Assembly (NCBI GenBank): GCA_951799445.1
Contig: OX637297.1
Span: 4,774,001 to 4,838,000, forward strand
From: Pseudisothecium myosuroides
Taxonomy: Eukaryota; Streptophyta; Bryopsida; Hypnales; Lembophyllaceae
Reading direction: 5' to 3'
DNA: 64,000 bases
A program made the translations under genes and the position numbers. Positions 11,040-21,649 of the stretch are shown here, piece after piece. Positions within the stretch are counted from its first letter, which is position 1. Each line of letters starts with the position of its first letter. Below the pieces are notes generated by a model. The model had not been told where the DNA came from and did not search any database. It saw nothing but the letters and a program-made list of their open reading frames with translations.

Positions 11040-11165
11040 CCAAGATCGCTACTGCCATTATGGGAACTCCCGACGCACTGTGTCGGTCGTCGTGGCAATC
11101 GTGAGATGTCACGATGCATTCTGCGGGGCACGACTGCCATCGTGATATTGCACGACGCATTCAGT
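11040..11165. repeat. Cluster of TCGTGA/TCACGA hairpins
   Basis: Contains ATCGTGAGATGTCACGAT (11098-11115, 7-bp arms) and TCGTGATATTGCACGA nearby, in a 120-bp patch of CGAC-rich sequence. It resembles the hairpin in the intron at 9469 and may be a decayed small MITE. Confidence 0.5.
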
Positions 11166-12400
11166 AAGCGCAGCCGCAAGTGAGGGTTTCGAAGTACAGT
11201 CCGCTGAGTCAATATGACTGTTCTTCGATTAATTTTTCAGAGCTGCTTTTTGTAACATGTATATGTAAAATAAATGTTTATGAATATATTAATATGATTA
11301 TGATTTCTATTCTTTGTGTGCGGCACGGGTGCAATGACTTGATAGCAGAAGCGCGGGATGTCTTTCTTCCTCTCCTCTCCTGAAATGGAAGTGGTTTATG
11401 TTTGTGTCCAGAACAAAATACATTGCTTGGGTCATACATGCACTCAAATGAGTCTGAATAATGCATTTCTTTTCTCTCACAGTTAGTCACTGTTGGAATT
11501 CTAGTCTTCTAGGTTTTGCATCTTCACAATTATATAACGGACAACCAAGTACGGATCTATTTTTTGCAGTGAAAGAACCTTGATGTTCTTTACACAAACT
11601 GAAACTAAAGTCATTATTTCGGATGGAATATTATGTTTACTTAGCCGTTATTCATCTTCAGATGTATATTGAACGTCTGAGCACCTGTGACTTAGTGGTC
11701 TACAGTTCTTCAAATGTCACTGTGAATACTATGATATGCCTGTCACTTCATCATATCCTGACTACCTTAGCTCCACTATGTTAGCAGTCTGTTGGGGGAT
11801 CTCCCGGTGAACCCTAGAACCGAACTCTTTATTCCCAAGAGCAATTGCTCATTTGATAATTGTGAACTGATGTTTGACTTTCAAATACACTTGTGTGTAC
11901 TTCTGTTGAACTCTCGGGATACCATATATCTTTGAAAGAATCGCCCCTATCGTGCCTTATTGTAAATCATTCTTGATGAACTCGGATGTCACTTGCACTT
12001 TAGCTTGGGAATCAAATTGTACCACTTCGACACCAAGATTGTCAGTGAAGCCGACTCATATTCTACACCCCCGTCAGGGGATCTCCCGATAGAATTATGT
12101 GAAGATCAGCGCTCACTGAGGGATTAATATGGGATGGGAGCCATGTTTGCAACAAGCGGTGGTCATCGGGGATCTCTCAATAGGTTCTGAGACTTCAATT
12201 GTGCTGTAAATTGGATGCCTAAACTATGGAAACCCGGTCCACAGATCTCCCAATACAATCATGTGAACTCTACCACGGATCCGCTATGTTACAACTACAC
12301 GATTTCTTTCATTTCCAAGCACATGAAGCACTCCCCGACATACTTGTGGGTACTGAATTGGATGCATGCAAAGCGTTCCTATTTCAGGAGATCTCCAGAC
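11166..12400. other. No gene; dispersed GGGGATCTCCC repeats
   Basis: No convincing coding frame. Five copies of a GGGGATCTCCC(G/A)ATA-like word occur near 11796, 12077, 12168, 12243 and 12386, several followed by TGTGAA. The last one abuts the right 5.3-kb element. Confidence 0.55.
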
Positions 12401-13691
12401 TGTGAGCTCCCAATTTGTCACTTGGGACTCATAGAATTATTTTTTTTGAAATTTGCAATTTAAAGTTGATAAAAGTATACAAAAATCCATAAAAAGAGTG
12501 TAGAACCGAAATAGGGTTGTGTCATACCCATTATAGCATTTGGTCTAGATTTGTGTTTTTTACTTAGAATCCCCCAAACCTTGCCTAAAAATGGTATAAA
12601 AATAACGAAGAGGTTAGATTTGGAGGATTCGAGTCACACAACCCCAAAAGGGCTGAATCCCACCATGAATGTGGCGATTCATGGCTAGGTCGGTCCGAGG
12701 GATCCACAGCGAGGCCACTAGGTCGGGTCCTAGAGTTAGATTTAGAATTCCCCATTAGATCGACGAATTCCCAAAATCCCGATTGTTAGCATGCAAGAGC
12801 CACTCACGCAAGACCGGGCCCGTGGAGGAATCTACAGCCCAAGGATGGTGTTCTAGGGTGAATCCCATGCCAGGAGTCCAACGGCGAAATCGGTTCGCCA
12901 AGATTCCTCCACCTGCAGAAGATTCCCGCACCGTCGCTAATTCGAGGAGATGTCCAGTTGTAAATCTCCATTGACCAATCGTGCCAGGTACGAAAACACA
13001 CCCGCATGTCTTTCATGCGACTCCCTGAGAGGTCACGTGAAAAATCCCGGCATCTTCCGACTTGCAGAAGAACCTTTTTCCGAGTGGTCAACCCTCCTAA
13101 CCTCCAACGGGAATTTCATGGAAATTACTCAGGTTACAATAAAATCTCACTAAAAACTAGACTAGCTTGTTTTATGTTAATAATGCGCTCCGTGAAGTTT
13201 CACGACATTCCGATAGCGACAAGTACCCGAACCGGCGAGATTCCTCGGGAATTAACCACGTGGCGGGGTCCCCGCCACGTTGACCGGCATTCCGGGACCA
13301 TACGATGGCGAAACGAAGTCAACCAAAAGCCCTTCCCGACTCTCTCGCACCTACCGGAGACCCTAGGCTATTCACATTTCTCAAAATAGGAGACCCCCAA
13401 GATCTAGGATTTTACCACGATTTGATTTTTAAACTAAATTAGCCTACGATGGGTTTTTGGCCTCAGTACGGGGGGTAGAAAGGTCTAGGACTAAACACGG
13501 CGTTCTGGATCCAACGGCGCAATCCGTTTGGCGATTGGAGCTAATCTCCAAAAGTTAGGATGTTGGTCTAGCATAGATGGTAGAAGTAGAAATTTAGGAT
13601 GTAAGATGAAAATCTTTGAAGATGAGGATGAAAATCCCCGTTGATAAGGTTACCTTAGAACTCTAGAGGGAGGGGTGAGCCCTTGGAAACC

Positions 13692-13699
13692 TATATAAG
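13692..13699 (+). promoter_or_regulatory. TATA box of the 5.3-kb element (right copy)
   Basis: TATATAAG followed by GGCCCC and a CTCTCTCT pyrimidine tract, about 1.3 kb from the 5' end of the unit and conserved with the left copy. Confidence 0.55.
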
Positions 13700-14119
13700 G
13701 GCCCCATTTCTCTCTCTAGAACACCTCCAATTCTTGTTTTGGGTCCGTGGGTCCAAGTTATTTTGGATATTTTGGCGTTTGAAGCCAAAAACCTCTACGG
13801 TGTTTTCGGAACACTTTTGGCTCCATTGTTGCTTATTTTCAAGCTTTGAAGGTCCTTGGGGGTCCTTCTACCTTGCTTTGTGTACTCTTTTGTGAAGTTT
13901 TTGGTACCTTATTGTAAGTGGAGAGCCTCTCTCTCCCTCTTGTACGTGTTGTGGTCTAACTTGTGAAGTTTAAGAGTCTTTTTGTATCTTGCACTAATCC
14001 TAAAGTCACCCCCCACCGTACCTTGGCGATGCCGCTTTGGGGGGCCTTTAGCGTGTGAGCTTTGTGTTGCCACGTGGTCTAACTTGTGTGTTTTCTCTTT
14101 GTGTTTTTCTTACACCCTC

Positions 14120-14460
14120 TTCTAACCTTCTCTTTGTTGAGTGGACCCCCCTCCGGGACGGCGAAGCTTTGGACCTCCTTGTACATGTTTTGCTAAAGTT
14201 CTTCCAAACCCTCTTCTAACCTTCTCTTTGTTGAGTGGACCCCCCTCCGGGACGGCAAAGCTTTGAACCTCCTTTGTGCATGTTTTCTAAAGTTATCCCA
14301 AACCTTCTTCTAATCTTCTCCTTGTTGAGTGGACTCCCCTCCGGGACGGCGAAGCTTTGAACCTCCTTTGTGCATGTTTTCTAAGTTATTCCAAACCCTC
14401 TTTTAATCTTCTCCTTGTTGAGTGGACCCCCCTCCGGGACGGCGAAGCTTTGAACTAGTG
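14120..14460 (+). repeat. 95-bp tandem repeat, about 4 units
   Basis: Counterpart of 4985-5335. Units contain CCGGGACGGCGAAGCTTTG and TTGTTGAGTGGACC blocks. Confidence 0.9.
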
Positions 14461-14689
14461 ACAAAGTTGAAGTCCTAAAGCGTATGTTACAAGTGTAGAC
14501 GACAGAGCTTTGAACCCCCGAGGTGCCAAGAAGTCCTAAAGTTGGTGTTAAAACCAATGTAACGGCGAAGCTTTGCACCTCCCTCGTGTTTAGTTCCAAA
14601 GTCTAGTTTCCAAGACCTTTGTGGAAACCTCCAGAGTTTAGCTTCCAAGATATGTAGGTTCCTTTGCATTTAGTGAAGTTTAGTTGTTC

Positions 14690-14935
14690 CCCAAGTGTTT
14701 AGTGAGTCTGAGTGTTCCCCAAGTTAGTGTGTCTAAGTTGCTCCCCAAGTTTTAGTGTGACTAAGTTGTTCCCCAAGTTCTATTTTCCCCAAGTCTTATT
14801 TTCCCCAAGTTCTATTTCCCTCAAGTCCTAATTTCCCCAAGTTCTATTTTCCCTCAAGTCCTATTTTCCCCAAGTTTGTTTTCCCCAAGTTCTATTTTCC
14901 CCAAGTTTTATTTTCTCCAAGTTTTCTTTCCCTTA
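14690..14935 (+). repeat. Minisatellite (TCTATTTTCCCCAAGT)
   Basis: Counterpart of 4384-4740 but roughly 100 bp shorter. Confidence 0.85.
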
Positions 14936-14999
14936 ATTCACCAAAAATCCAGTTTTGCCCAAAAATCCAGTTTTCCCTTAGTAGTCAAGGTCCAGAGCC

Positions 15000-15205
15000 A
15001 AAACAGACCAGATCAAGTTGAGAACCAAACAGACCAGATCAAGTCGAGAACCAAACAGACCAGATCAGTCGAGAACCAAACAGACCAGATCAAGTCGGGA
15101 GCCAGAACAGACCAGATCAAGTCGAGAACCGAACCAGACCAGGTCACATCATCCAAACATCAAAAGAAAACAAATAAATAAATAATTTATTTATTTATTT
15201 TTGAA
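15000..15205 (+). repeat. 26-bp minisatellite and AT palindrome
   Basis: Five to six units of ACCAAACAGACCAGATCAAG up to about 15150, then the AAATAAATAATTTATTTATT palindrome (15172-15205). Both are conserved with the left copy. Confidence 0.8.
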
Positions 15206-15867
15206 CCCGACCCCCCAGCAGCTAGCCAGCCAGCCGGGAGGCCAGGCTTGGTCCGGCAGGCAGTTGGGGCCCCAATTCGGTCCCCATTTTTGAACTCCTT
15301 TTTCTTGATTTTTGGTTTCTCTCACACTAGATAAACAAAACAAAGGAAAATGGGGGGCTGACCTATTGCTAAGTAGGGATTAGGGTCTAAAATCAAAAAG
15401 GGAGAAGGGAGAAAAGAGCGGAGCACCACCGTACCTGCACACAAGGAAGTCTCACCCTCACCAACAACTTCAAAACACTCTACACACAATGGAAGAAGGA
15501 TAGAGAACAATCGAATGAAATAGGGGAGAGGTGAGAGAGACGATAAATAGTGACCTAGGCTTAGGCTTAGGTAGGATTAGAAAAGGAAATCTTGAGAATT
15601 TGTGGTGACCGTTGGGAGGAGGATTAGGATGACACAAAGGCAAATTGTATAAGAGGGTAGGAAGAACATTTAAACCCTTCTCGTAGTTTGAAACCATAGT
15701 GTAAGACTCATAAAAGCTTAGGTGGAATAGTGCTAGTGTAGAAGAGAGGGGAAGAAAGAAAAGAAAAGGAGGAAGGAAAAGAGGGAGTTTAGATCATCAA
15801 AAATTGTAATATTTTCTCAATAAGCGGTGAGCTTGAAGAAAAATTCAAAACAAAGCCAAAGACTACC

Positions 15868-15930
15868 ATGGAGCGTGAGGATGTACACGTGGACATGGAC
15901 GAAGTCATTTCCGACATCGGTAGTGAAGAG
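15868..15930 (+). CDS. 21-codon acidic starting exon (right copy)
   Basis: ATG at 15868 opens MEREDVHVDMDEV...SEE, followed at 15931 by the donor GTGAGT. It is the exact counterpart of 3354-3416, with the reading frame and splice donor kept. Downstream, the AT-rich tract (16000-17500) would be the intron. A possible acceptor is the GTTGCAG at 18096-18102 in the leader of gag-like gene B, but joining to it is unproven. Confidence 0.35.
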
Positions 15931-15989
15931 GTGAGTTTTTGATTTAGTCTTTGATGTTTCTCCCTAATTAGCATTTATTTTCCTAATCA

Positions 15990-17500
15990 GCCCTTAGAGC
16001 GTGATTAGCATCCGTGATTAGTGCAAATTAGAAGTTTAGATTCAAAAGTCTATAGATTAGTGATAGGGGTTTCCGAAAACATCTTATAATTAAGATTTGA
16101 CCGTAAACTGACCGCGTTAGGCTAAGTTAAGCGGTAGGGGGTAGGACGGAGGAATTTTGAGTAGAAATCATCCAAAAAGAATCATGGACGGACCTTAGGG
16201 GTTTAAATTAGAAAGAGAATGTAGGATTAAAATTAGGGATTAATTAGCGGTTAGAATTAGAATCAATTTACATTTTATTTCTTAAAGTTAAAATTCTAAG
16301 GTCAAACTCTAGAGTTAACTTTGGGAAGTTAAAAAGTAGAATTAATTTGGAAGTTTAACTTAGGGGATTAAAATTTCCAGTGAAACCTTAGGGTAGTTTA
16401 GAAAAGGAAGTTAGGGTTAATTAGGAGTAAAAAATTCCGAGTGGGAAGTAGAAAGTAAAAAAAGTAAAACCTTGGACTAAATTTAGGGGGTAGAAATTAC
16501 GAGTAGATTTTTAGTTAGAAATAAAGTTAAAATTAGAAGTCAAAACTCAGAGTAAATTGTGGAAGTAAGTTTAGAAGTTAAGCCCTAGAGTTAAAAGTTG
16601 GAATTAAATTTAGGAGGATAACATTTAGAGTTAAACTAGGATTAAAACGATAGGATTAAAGTTGGAAGTAGAAAGTCAAAAGTCAAAAGTCAAAAGTTAA
16701 GATTAAATTTAAAGGTTAAACTTTAGAGTCAATTGGGGAGTAAAAAGTTATAGTGAAAGGCTAAAAGTAGAAGCTAAAAGTTAAGAGGTAGAAGTTAAAG
16801 TTAGAGTTAGTTGTTGGAAGTAGAAAAAATCTAGAGTCAAAGTGAAAACATAGAGTCAAACCTAGAGGTTAAAATTTAGAATTAATTCTAGAAGTAAAAA
16901 CTTAGAGTTAAAAGTTAAACCATAGAGTTAAAATTCAAGGGTAAATCTTAGAGTTAATTTAGGAGTAAAAACTTAGAGTTAAAAGTTAAAACATAGAGTT
17001 AAAATTCAAGGGTAAATCTTAGAGTTAATTTAGGAGTAAAAACTTAGAGTTAAAAGTTAAAACATAGAGTTAAAATTCAAGGGTAAATCTTAGAGTTAAT
17101 TTAGGAGTAAAAACTTAGAGTTAAAAGTTAAAACATAGAGTTAAAATTCAAGGGTAAATCTTAGAGTTAATTTAGGAGTAAAAACTTAGAGTTAAAAGTT
17201 AAAACATAGAGTTAAAATTCAAGGGTAAATCTTAGAGTTAATTTAGGAGTAAAAACTTAGAGTTAAAAGTTAAAACATAGAGTTAAAATTCAAGGGTAAA
17301 TCTTGGAGTTAATTTAGGAATAGAAACCTAGAGTCAAAAGTCAAAACATCGAGCACAAGTCGGTAGCTAATATTTAAGAATCAAGTTAAAGAAGTAAAAT
17401 CTAGAGTTACATTCCGAAGTTGGAACTTTAGAGGTAGTTTTTAAAAATAGAACTTCTAGGTGAAGTCTTAGAAACCCAAAGATAGTCTTAGGGGTTCATG
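15990..17500 (+). repeat. AT-rich tract with 70-bp tandem repeat (6 copies)
   Basis: Counterpart of 1960-3345. The regular part is about 16895-17315, with six 70-bp units each containing AACTTAGAGTTAAAAGTT and TTCAAGGGTAAATC. Confidence 0.9.
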
Positions 17501-17741
17501 GAAGGAACATAGGGGTTCCCCTTTTTACGTAGTTAGGGACGTTATAAATGACGCCAACTACTCAGTCGACCCTCGACATAGGATAGATAGTTAGGGAGTT
17601 CGGATTTCACCATCACTCTGAACATCGCAGTTAACTTGTGAGTTACTACATACATTACTAATTATTCGCTGCCATCCACGACACTTAGGAAACGTTAGCA
17701 AAAAAGATCCATTGCTTGGAAGGCACAGTGGACCGCGCTCA

Positions 17742-18213
17742 AACTCAAACTTAGAGTTAAAAGCGGAAATTAACTACGGAAAACCGGAAAACCGGAAAAC
17801 AGGAAATTAACTACGGAACGGAATAGGTGACAATCCGGATTCGATCTCAATCTAAACCGGATTAGAGTTGAAGCGGATCTGAGTTGGAACGGATTGGGTC
17901 AGAAACGGATTTGGTCATGATGACAGATCAGACTATAAAAAGGCTGACCAATCTAGTTGCCACTCTTTTTCAAACTTCGTTTGCGGAAATCGCTCTCCAG
18001 CTTGTACTTAGCTTTCTCCCCAGCGCTTTGCTTTCTTGTTATGTGAGTTTGTGTGTGCGTGTTACTGTTTTAGAGCGCGCAGCGCCTTAGTGTGTGTTGC
18101 AGGTTTAGAGGTATTCCAGTTGAGATCGGAAGAGCGAAGGTGAGAAATGAGACGTGCGGCTAGGAGAGAGAAAGGTAGCCTCAGTCAGAATCCGGTTAGC
18201 ACAGCTCGTGTCC
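17742..18213 (+). promoter_or_regulatory. Promoter and leader of gag-like gene B
   Basis: TATAAAAA at 17934-17941 lies about 280 bp upstream of the ATG at 18214. A triplicated AAAACCGGAAA motif occurs near 17780-17805. A GTTGCAG acceptor-like site ends at 18102. Homology to the leader of gene A begins near 17768; the upstream part was replaced by the 5.3-kb element. Confidence 0.5.
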
Positions 18214-19860
18214 ATGCCTCAGCTCCGCAAGAGTAGAGCAGGACCATCCAGTTCCTCCGCAGTAGAAGTTAAACTCCGGAAGGTATGTCCGATTATTCCA
18301 GCAGAAGAGAAGGAAAAGGACAACCTCATAGAGGATCTTGCCAAGATGGGTTGCGGAGGACTGATCAATAAACCCTGAGGGTTTAGGGAGGAACGAATGA
18401 TTCGAGAGCTGTTGGGAAAACTCTCGAATCAGTTCGACAAGACCATCCGCGGAATTCCGGACAGTTGGACGGAAGAAATGTGGAGGTCCGTGTACGATTT
18501 CCGGTTAGGAGGTCGAGGGATGGCCACCTCGAAGGAAGGTTACACCCGAGGGAAGTTCCGGAGCACGGTGGACTCGAAGAATGGGCATGCGGTCGCGGAT
18601 TGTTTGGACGAACGGCATCGCAATCTTTTGCAGTTCTTGGTTCCGACCTGGTCAGCTGTCTGGTTCCAAAGATTGGAGGAAGTAGGCCGACTCCGTTGAG
18701 TCCCTACATCTTCCATCTTTACAAGCATAACCAACTCCTCACGGATACGGAGGAGAAGGAGTGGAAGACTCAGGAGTCACTCCTGAAGTATGGGGAATCG
18801 GAATCGGAGGAAGAGCAGGAGGAAGTATCTGGTTCCGATGAAGAAGAAGAAGAAGAGGAGGAGCAACACCGGCCGCAGCACAAGCGGCAGAAGACGACGC
18901 CTCCTCACCGGAGAGGAACCCCAACCCCTCCGGGTGAGACATCCAACCCTGGGAAGAAACCGGTTTTTGAAGAACCGGGTCCTTCCGGATCCGTTCAACC
19001 AGCTAATGAACATTTTGAGCGATGTGCGAGCAGACTGGGCGGTGAAGAAGCTGGTTCTGAACCAGATCAGTGAGCTGGTGGGAGCACCAGCGGATAGCAA
19101 CCTCGCAGGAGTGGTTGCAGAGTACATCTCTAGCCCGGATGAGATCCGGAAGCAAGAAGCGGAGATAAAACGACTCCAAGAGGAGAATGAGTCGTTGAAG
19201 ACGGAACTGTTGCTCCTCAAGGAGGACATGGCCACCACTCAAGAGATGGCAGAGGCTACCCGGAAAGTAGCCGAGGACGTGAAGGCCACTTTTGGGGCAA
19301 CCGGAGAGGCCGTCACCAAGTCAAAGTTGTTTGACGAGGGAGTCCTCAAGGACAAGAAGATATCCGGAACCAGGTTGGTCCGGATCTTGACGGACTACTC
19401 CGAGAAGGTGGAATTGGTGATGATAGAAGCACAAGAGGCAGCAAACCGGATGGTGGAGAGCAGCCGAAAGCTGAACGGAGCGACGTTGTCACGATCGTTC
19501 CATCTGTCCGACCTTTCAATGCCCAGGTCTTTTCCGAACGTGGGCATTCAGACGGAAGGAAAGGATCGGACTCCCCAGTCAAAGAAGAGTGGGAGGAAGC
19601 TCGCCAACACCATCAACTTAGATTCGTCACCGGATCTCCTAGATCGTGAAACCGGGGAGCGGAACCGGAATCTGACGGACATCTTTGAACAGCTTGGAGC
19701 GGAAACTCCCAGGAGTCCCACACTGAACCAGAGACAGGATCAAAGTATGGATCTGACCCCGGATCAGGGTGCGGATCAAGATCAGAGCGTGGACCAAGGC
19801 GGAGACCAAGTTATGGACAAAGGAACGGATCAAGGAGTAGATCCGGTTGTGTTAGGATAG
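18214..19860 (+). pseudogene. Gag-like coiled-coil protein (family member B), disabled
   Basis: Close relative of the gene at 7039-8577. Compared with it: TGG of the KPWGF motif is TGA at 18376-18378. A 106-bp deletion after FLVP (near 18645) starts at one TTCCGA and ends at another, so it looks microhomology-mediated. A second loss of about 14 bp near 18990 (at GGATCC repeats) brings the total to 120 bp and restores the original frame. The rest is coding-like: acidic stretch, PQHKRQKTTPP basic patch, coiled coil, ISGTRLVRILTDYSEKVEL. It has a C-terminal tail missing in copy A, rich in DQ repeats and ending VVLG at 19857. The family is unnamed here; a structural role in a transposon is the best guess. 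Confidence 0.65.
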
Positions 19861-21065
19861 ATAGGATTTAGTTTTGTAAATATTTGTTAGTTAGGACCGG
19901 ACCGGATTTGATCCGGTGTGTCTGGTCTGGATCGGATGTTTTCCGGTCTGGCTGGCTCGGCAGGGACCGAAAGTTTCGCGCGGACTTTCTGGGGCCCTTT
20001 TTGTTGACTTTTGAGTTTTAAAGTGTATATTAGTCAATCTCTGCGAAGGAGACTGGGAGTCTTTTCCCTTGAGTTTTTGTATGTTTTCTATTGACTTCTT
20101 GTTGTACGTCTCTCCCGCGCGTGGCAGGGTTGTTTTGGTAAGGAGTTAGGAAAATGTGTGCAGATTCTAGAGAGATTTCTCCCCTTAGTGTGTTTGTTTT
20201 GTTCTTATGTGCAGGTGAGTGGGTATTCTAAGTGTTGGAAGTGGGTTTCAGTTTCTCAACACCTCTATGGTTCACGATTCCGGGCGAGAAAGCCGTTGTT
20301 AGGCTAGGCGGATAGGGAAGGAGTCCTTAGTTGCACTAGAACTCCTGGATAGGAAATCCGGTTGAGTGTCCGATCTCCTGTGAGGTCTCGCTGCCCTAGT
20401 TGGTAAACGGAAGGACTTTAGTTGATGTTGGAACGGACGGATTCACTTGTAACCACCTAACTTCGCACGGAGGGAACTTGGCATCAAGGTCGTTGTAGTA
20501 TGAGAGGATCGTACGGGGGGTCTTTGTGTGACCTGCAAACCGGATCGCTATCTGGGTGGCTGTGAGAGATCAAACCGGATCCGCGCTAGTGTAGGAAGTA
20601 GTGGATTAGATAAGTGGGTCTTAAGCCACTATAAGTCACGGAAGGAGTGGCGGGCCTGCCACTCTCAAAAGCAAGCGGCGAACCCTCTGATGGTGAAACA
20701 GAGGTAAAACTAAACCGGAGTAGAGTGAGAGTACGTGTGCGAGGACCGGAACGGATCGGTCCAAAGGAGTTCCAGGATCTCAAGTTGAGGGATCCTGGGT
20801 TGTGGAAGTTTTACAGGACCGAATAGCTTGACAGACCGGAAGAGATAGAGAGAGGTCTGGTCGTTGTTTTCGGTGTGTTGTTGTTCCGGTTTTAGATCTA
20901 GGACCGGAAAGTAGAAATTGGATACTGGCTGAGCTTAAGTTGGGAATAGAGCTAGACACTTCACAGAATCTCGTGGGTTCGATCTTTAGAGTCATTTTGT
21001 TATGCTTTAGAGTGATTTTGGGGAGTATAACAGGGAATTCACTTACTCTGTGCTGCGACAACATA
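19861..21065 (+). mobile_element. 3' region of the gag-like element B
   Basis: No ORF of note. The sequence is rich in CCGGA words and contains blocks (for example 20640-20705, with AACCCTCTGATGG and AACAGAGGTA) that reappear inverted at about 21835-21905 downstream of member C. The family therefore has a conserved 1.2-kb 3' region as well as the gene, giving a 3.3-kb unit. The element's end is unclear, near 21060. Confidence 0.5.
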
Positions 21066-21649
21066 AGATAAAATGAGTCAAAGTCAACATCCTATGGCTG
21101 GTTTTAATGTCTGGTTTAACTAGGACTTGGATGAGTTGTACGCGCAGTGAATGTGCAACGCCACATTTGGAACTCCCTGACAACAAGCCAACGGCTTTTT
21201 TACCTTTTTTTCAATTCTCTCGCTCAGGTCCCGCTCAGGTCTTGCTCACGTTGTCCGACTCAGGTGTTTGCACAGGTTTTGAAGTTTTGCTCAAGCGACG
21301 CTTTTTAGACTATGCTCAGGCTGTTGAAATGTGCTCAACTTCCAAACTTTGTAAATCTTGTATAGGATTGGCTTGCTCAGGCGCCTGGTTTCGGTTAAAT
21401 TTTGGAGCTTGAGCGATTTGGGTTGCGCTTGCGGATCATCACCTGGGTGGCGGATAAGTTATACAGTGCTTGGATGCTTTGTTCTTGATGTTCCCAACTT
21501 GAAGGTTTGTTGTCGACCGCTAGGGTTGAAGGTCTAGTTTGAGTGTTTTTGCATTGTATTAGTTTCAATGACCTCTTCAATCATTGTCCTATGCGTAATC
21601 TAGGCATAAGTATCCTTAACACAAAAATGTGGTAAGATGATACAAAATA
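21066..21649. other. No gene seen
   Basis: Spacer between two inverted gag-like elements. It contains scattered GCTCAGG words (21220-21330) but nothing else recognisable. Confidence 0.5.

Larger units (their letters stand above)
12401..17741 (+). mobile_element. 5.3-kb LTR-like element, right copy (plus orientation)
   Basis: Reverse complement of 1756-7043, starting TGTGAGCTCCC and ending CGCGCTCA. It carries the same internal parts in the same order: TATA box at 13692, 95-bp repeat, minisatellites, AT palindrome, 21-codon exon and AT-rich 70-bp repeat. It is about 50 bp longer overall because the 70-bp repeat has six units rather than three, partly offset by a shorter minisatellite. No target duplication is seen at its ends. 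It is immediately followed on the same strand by the leader of gag-like gene B, the position expected of a 5' LTR, but I see no convincing tRNA primer-binding site. The junction sequence repeats a piece of the element's own AT repeat. Confidence 0.7.

Noticed and set aside
1756..19860. One huge palindrome including the gag-like genes
   Set aside because: Gag-like gene A lies inside the inverted arms and gene B outside, so the gag copies are not mirror images about the same centre.
20490..20515. GTATGAGAGGATCG resembling the 28S rRNA sarcin-ricin loop
   Set aside because: Only a short partial match with no rRNA-like flanks.
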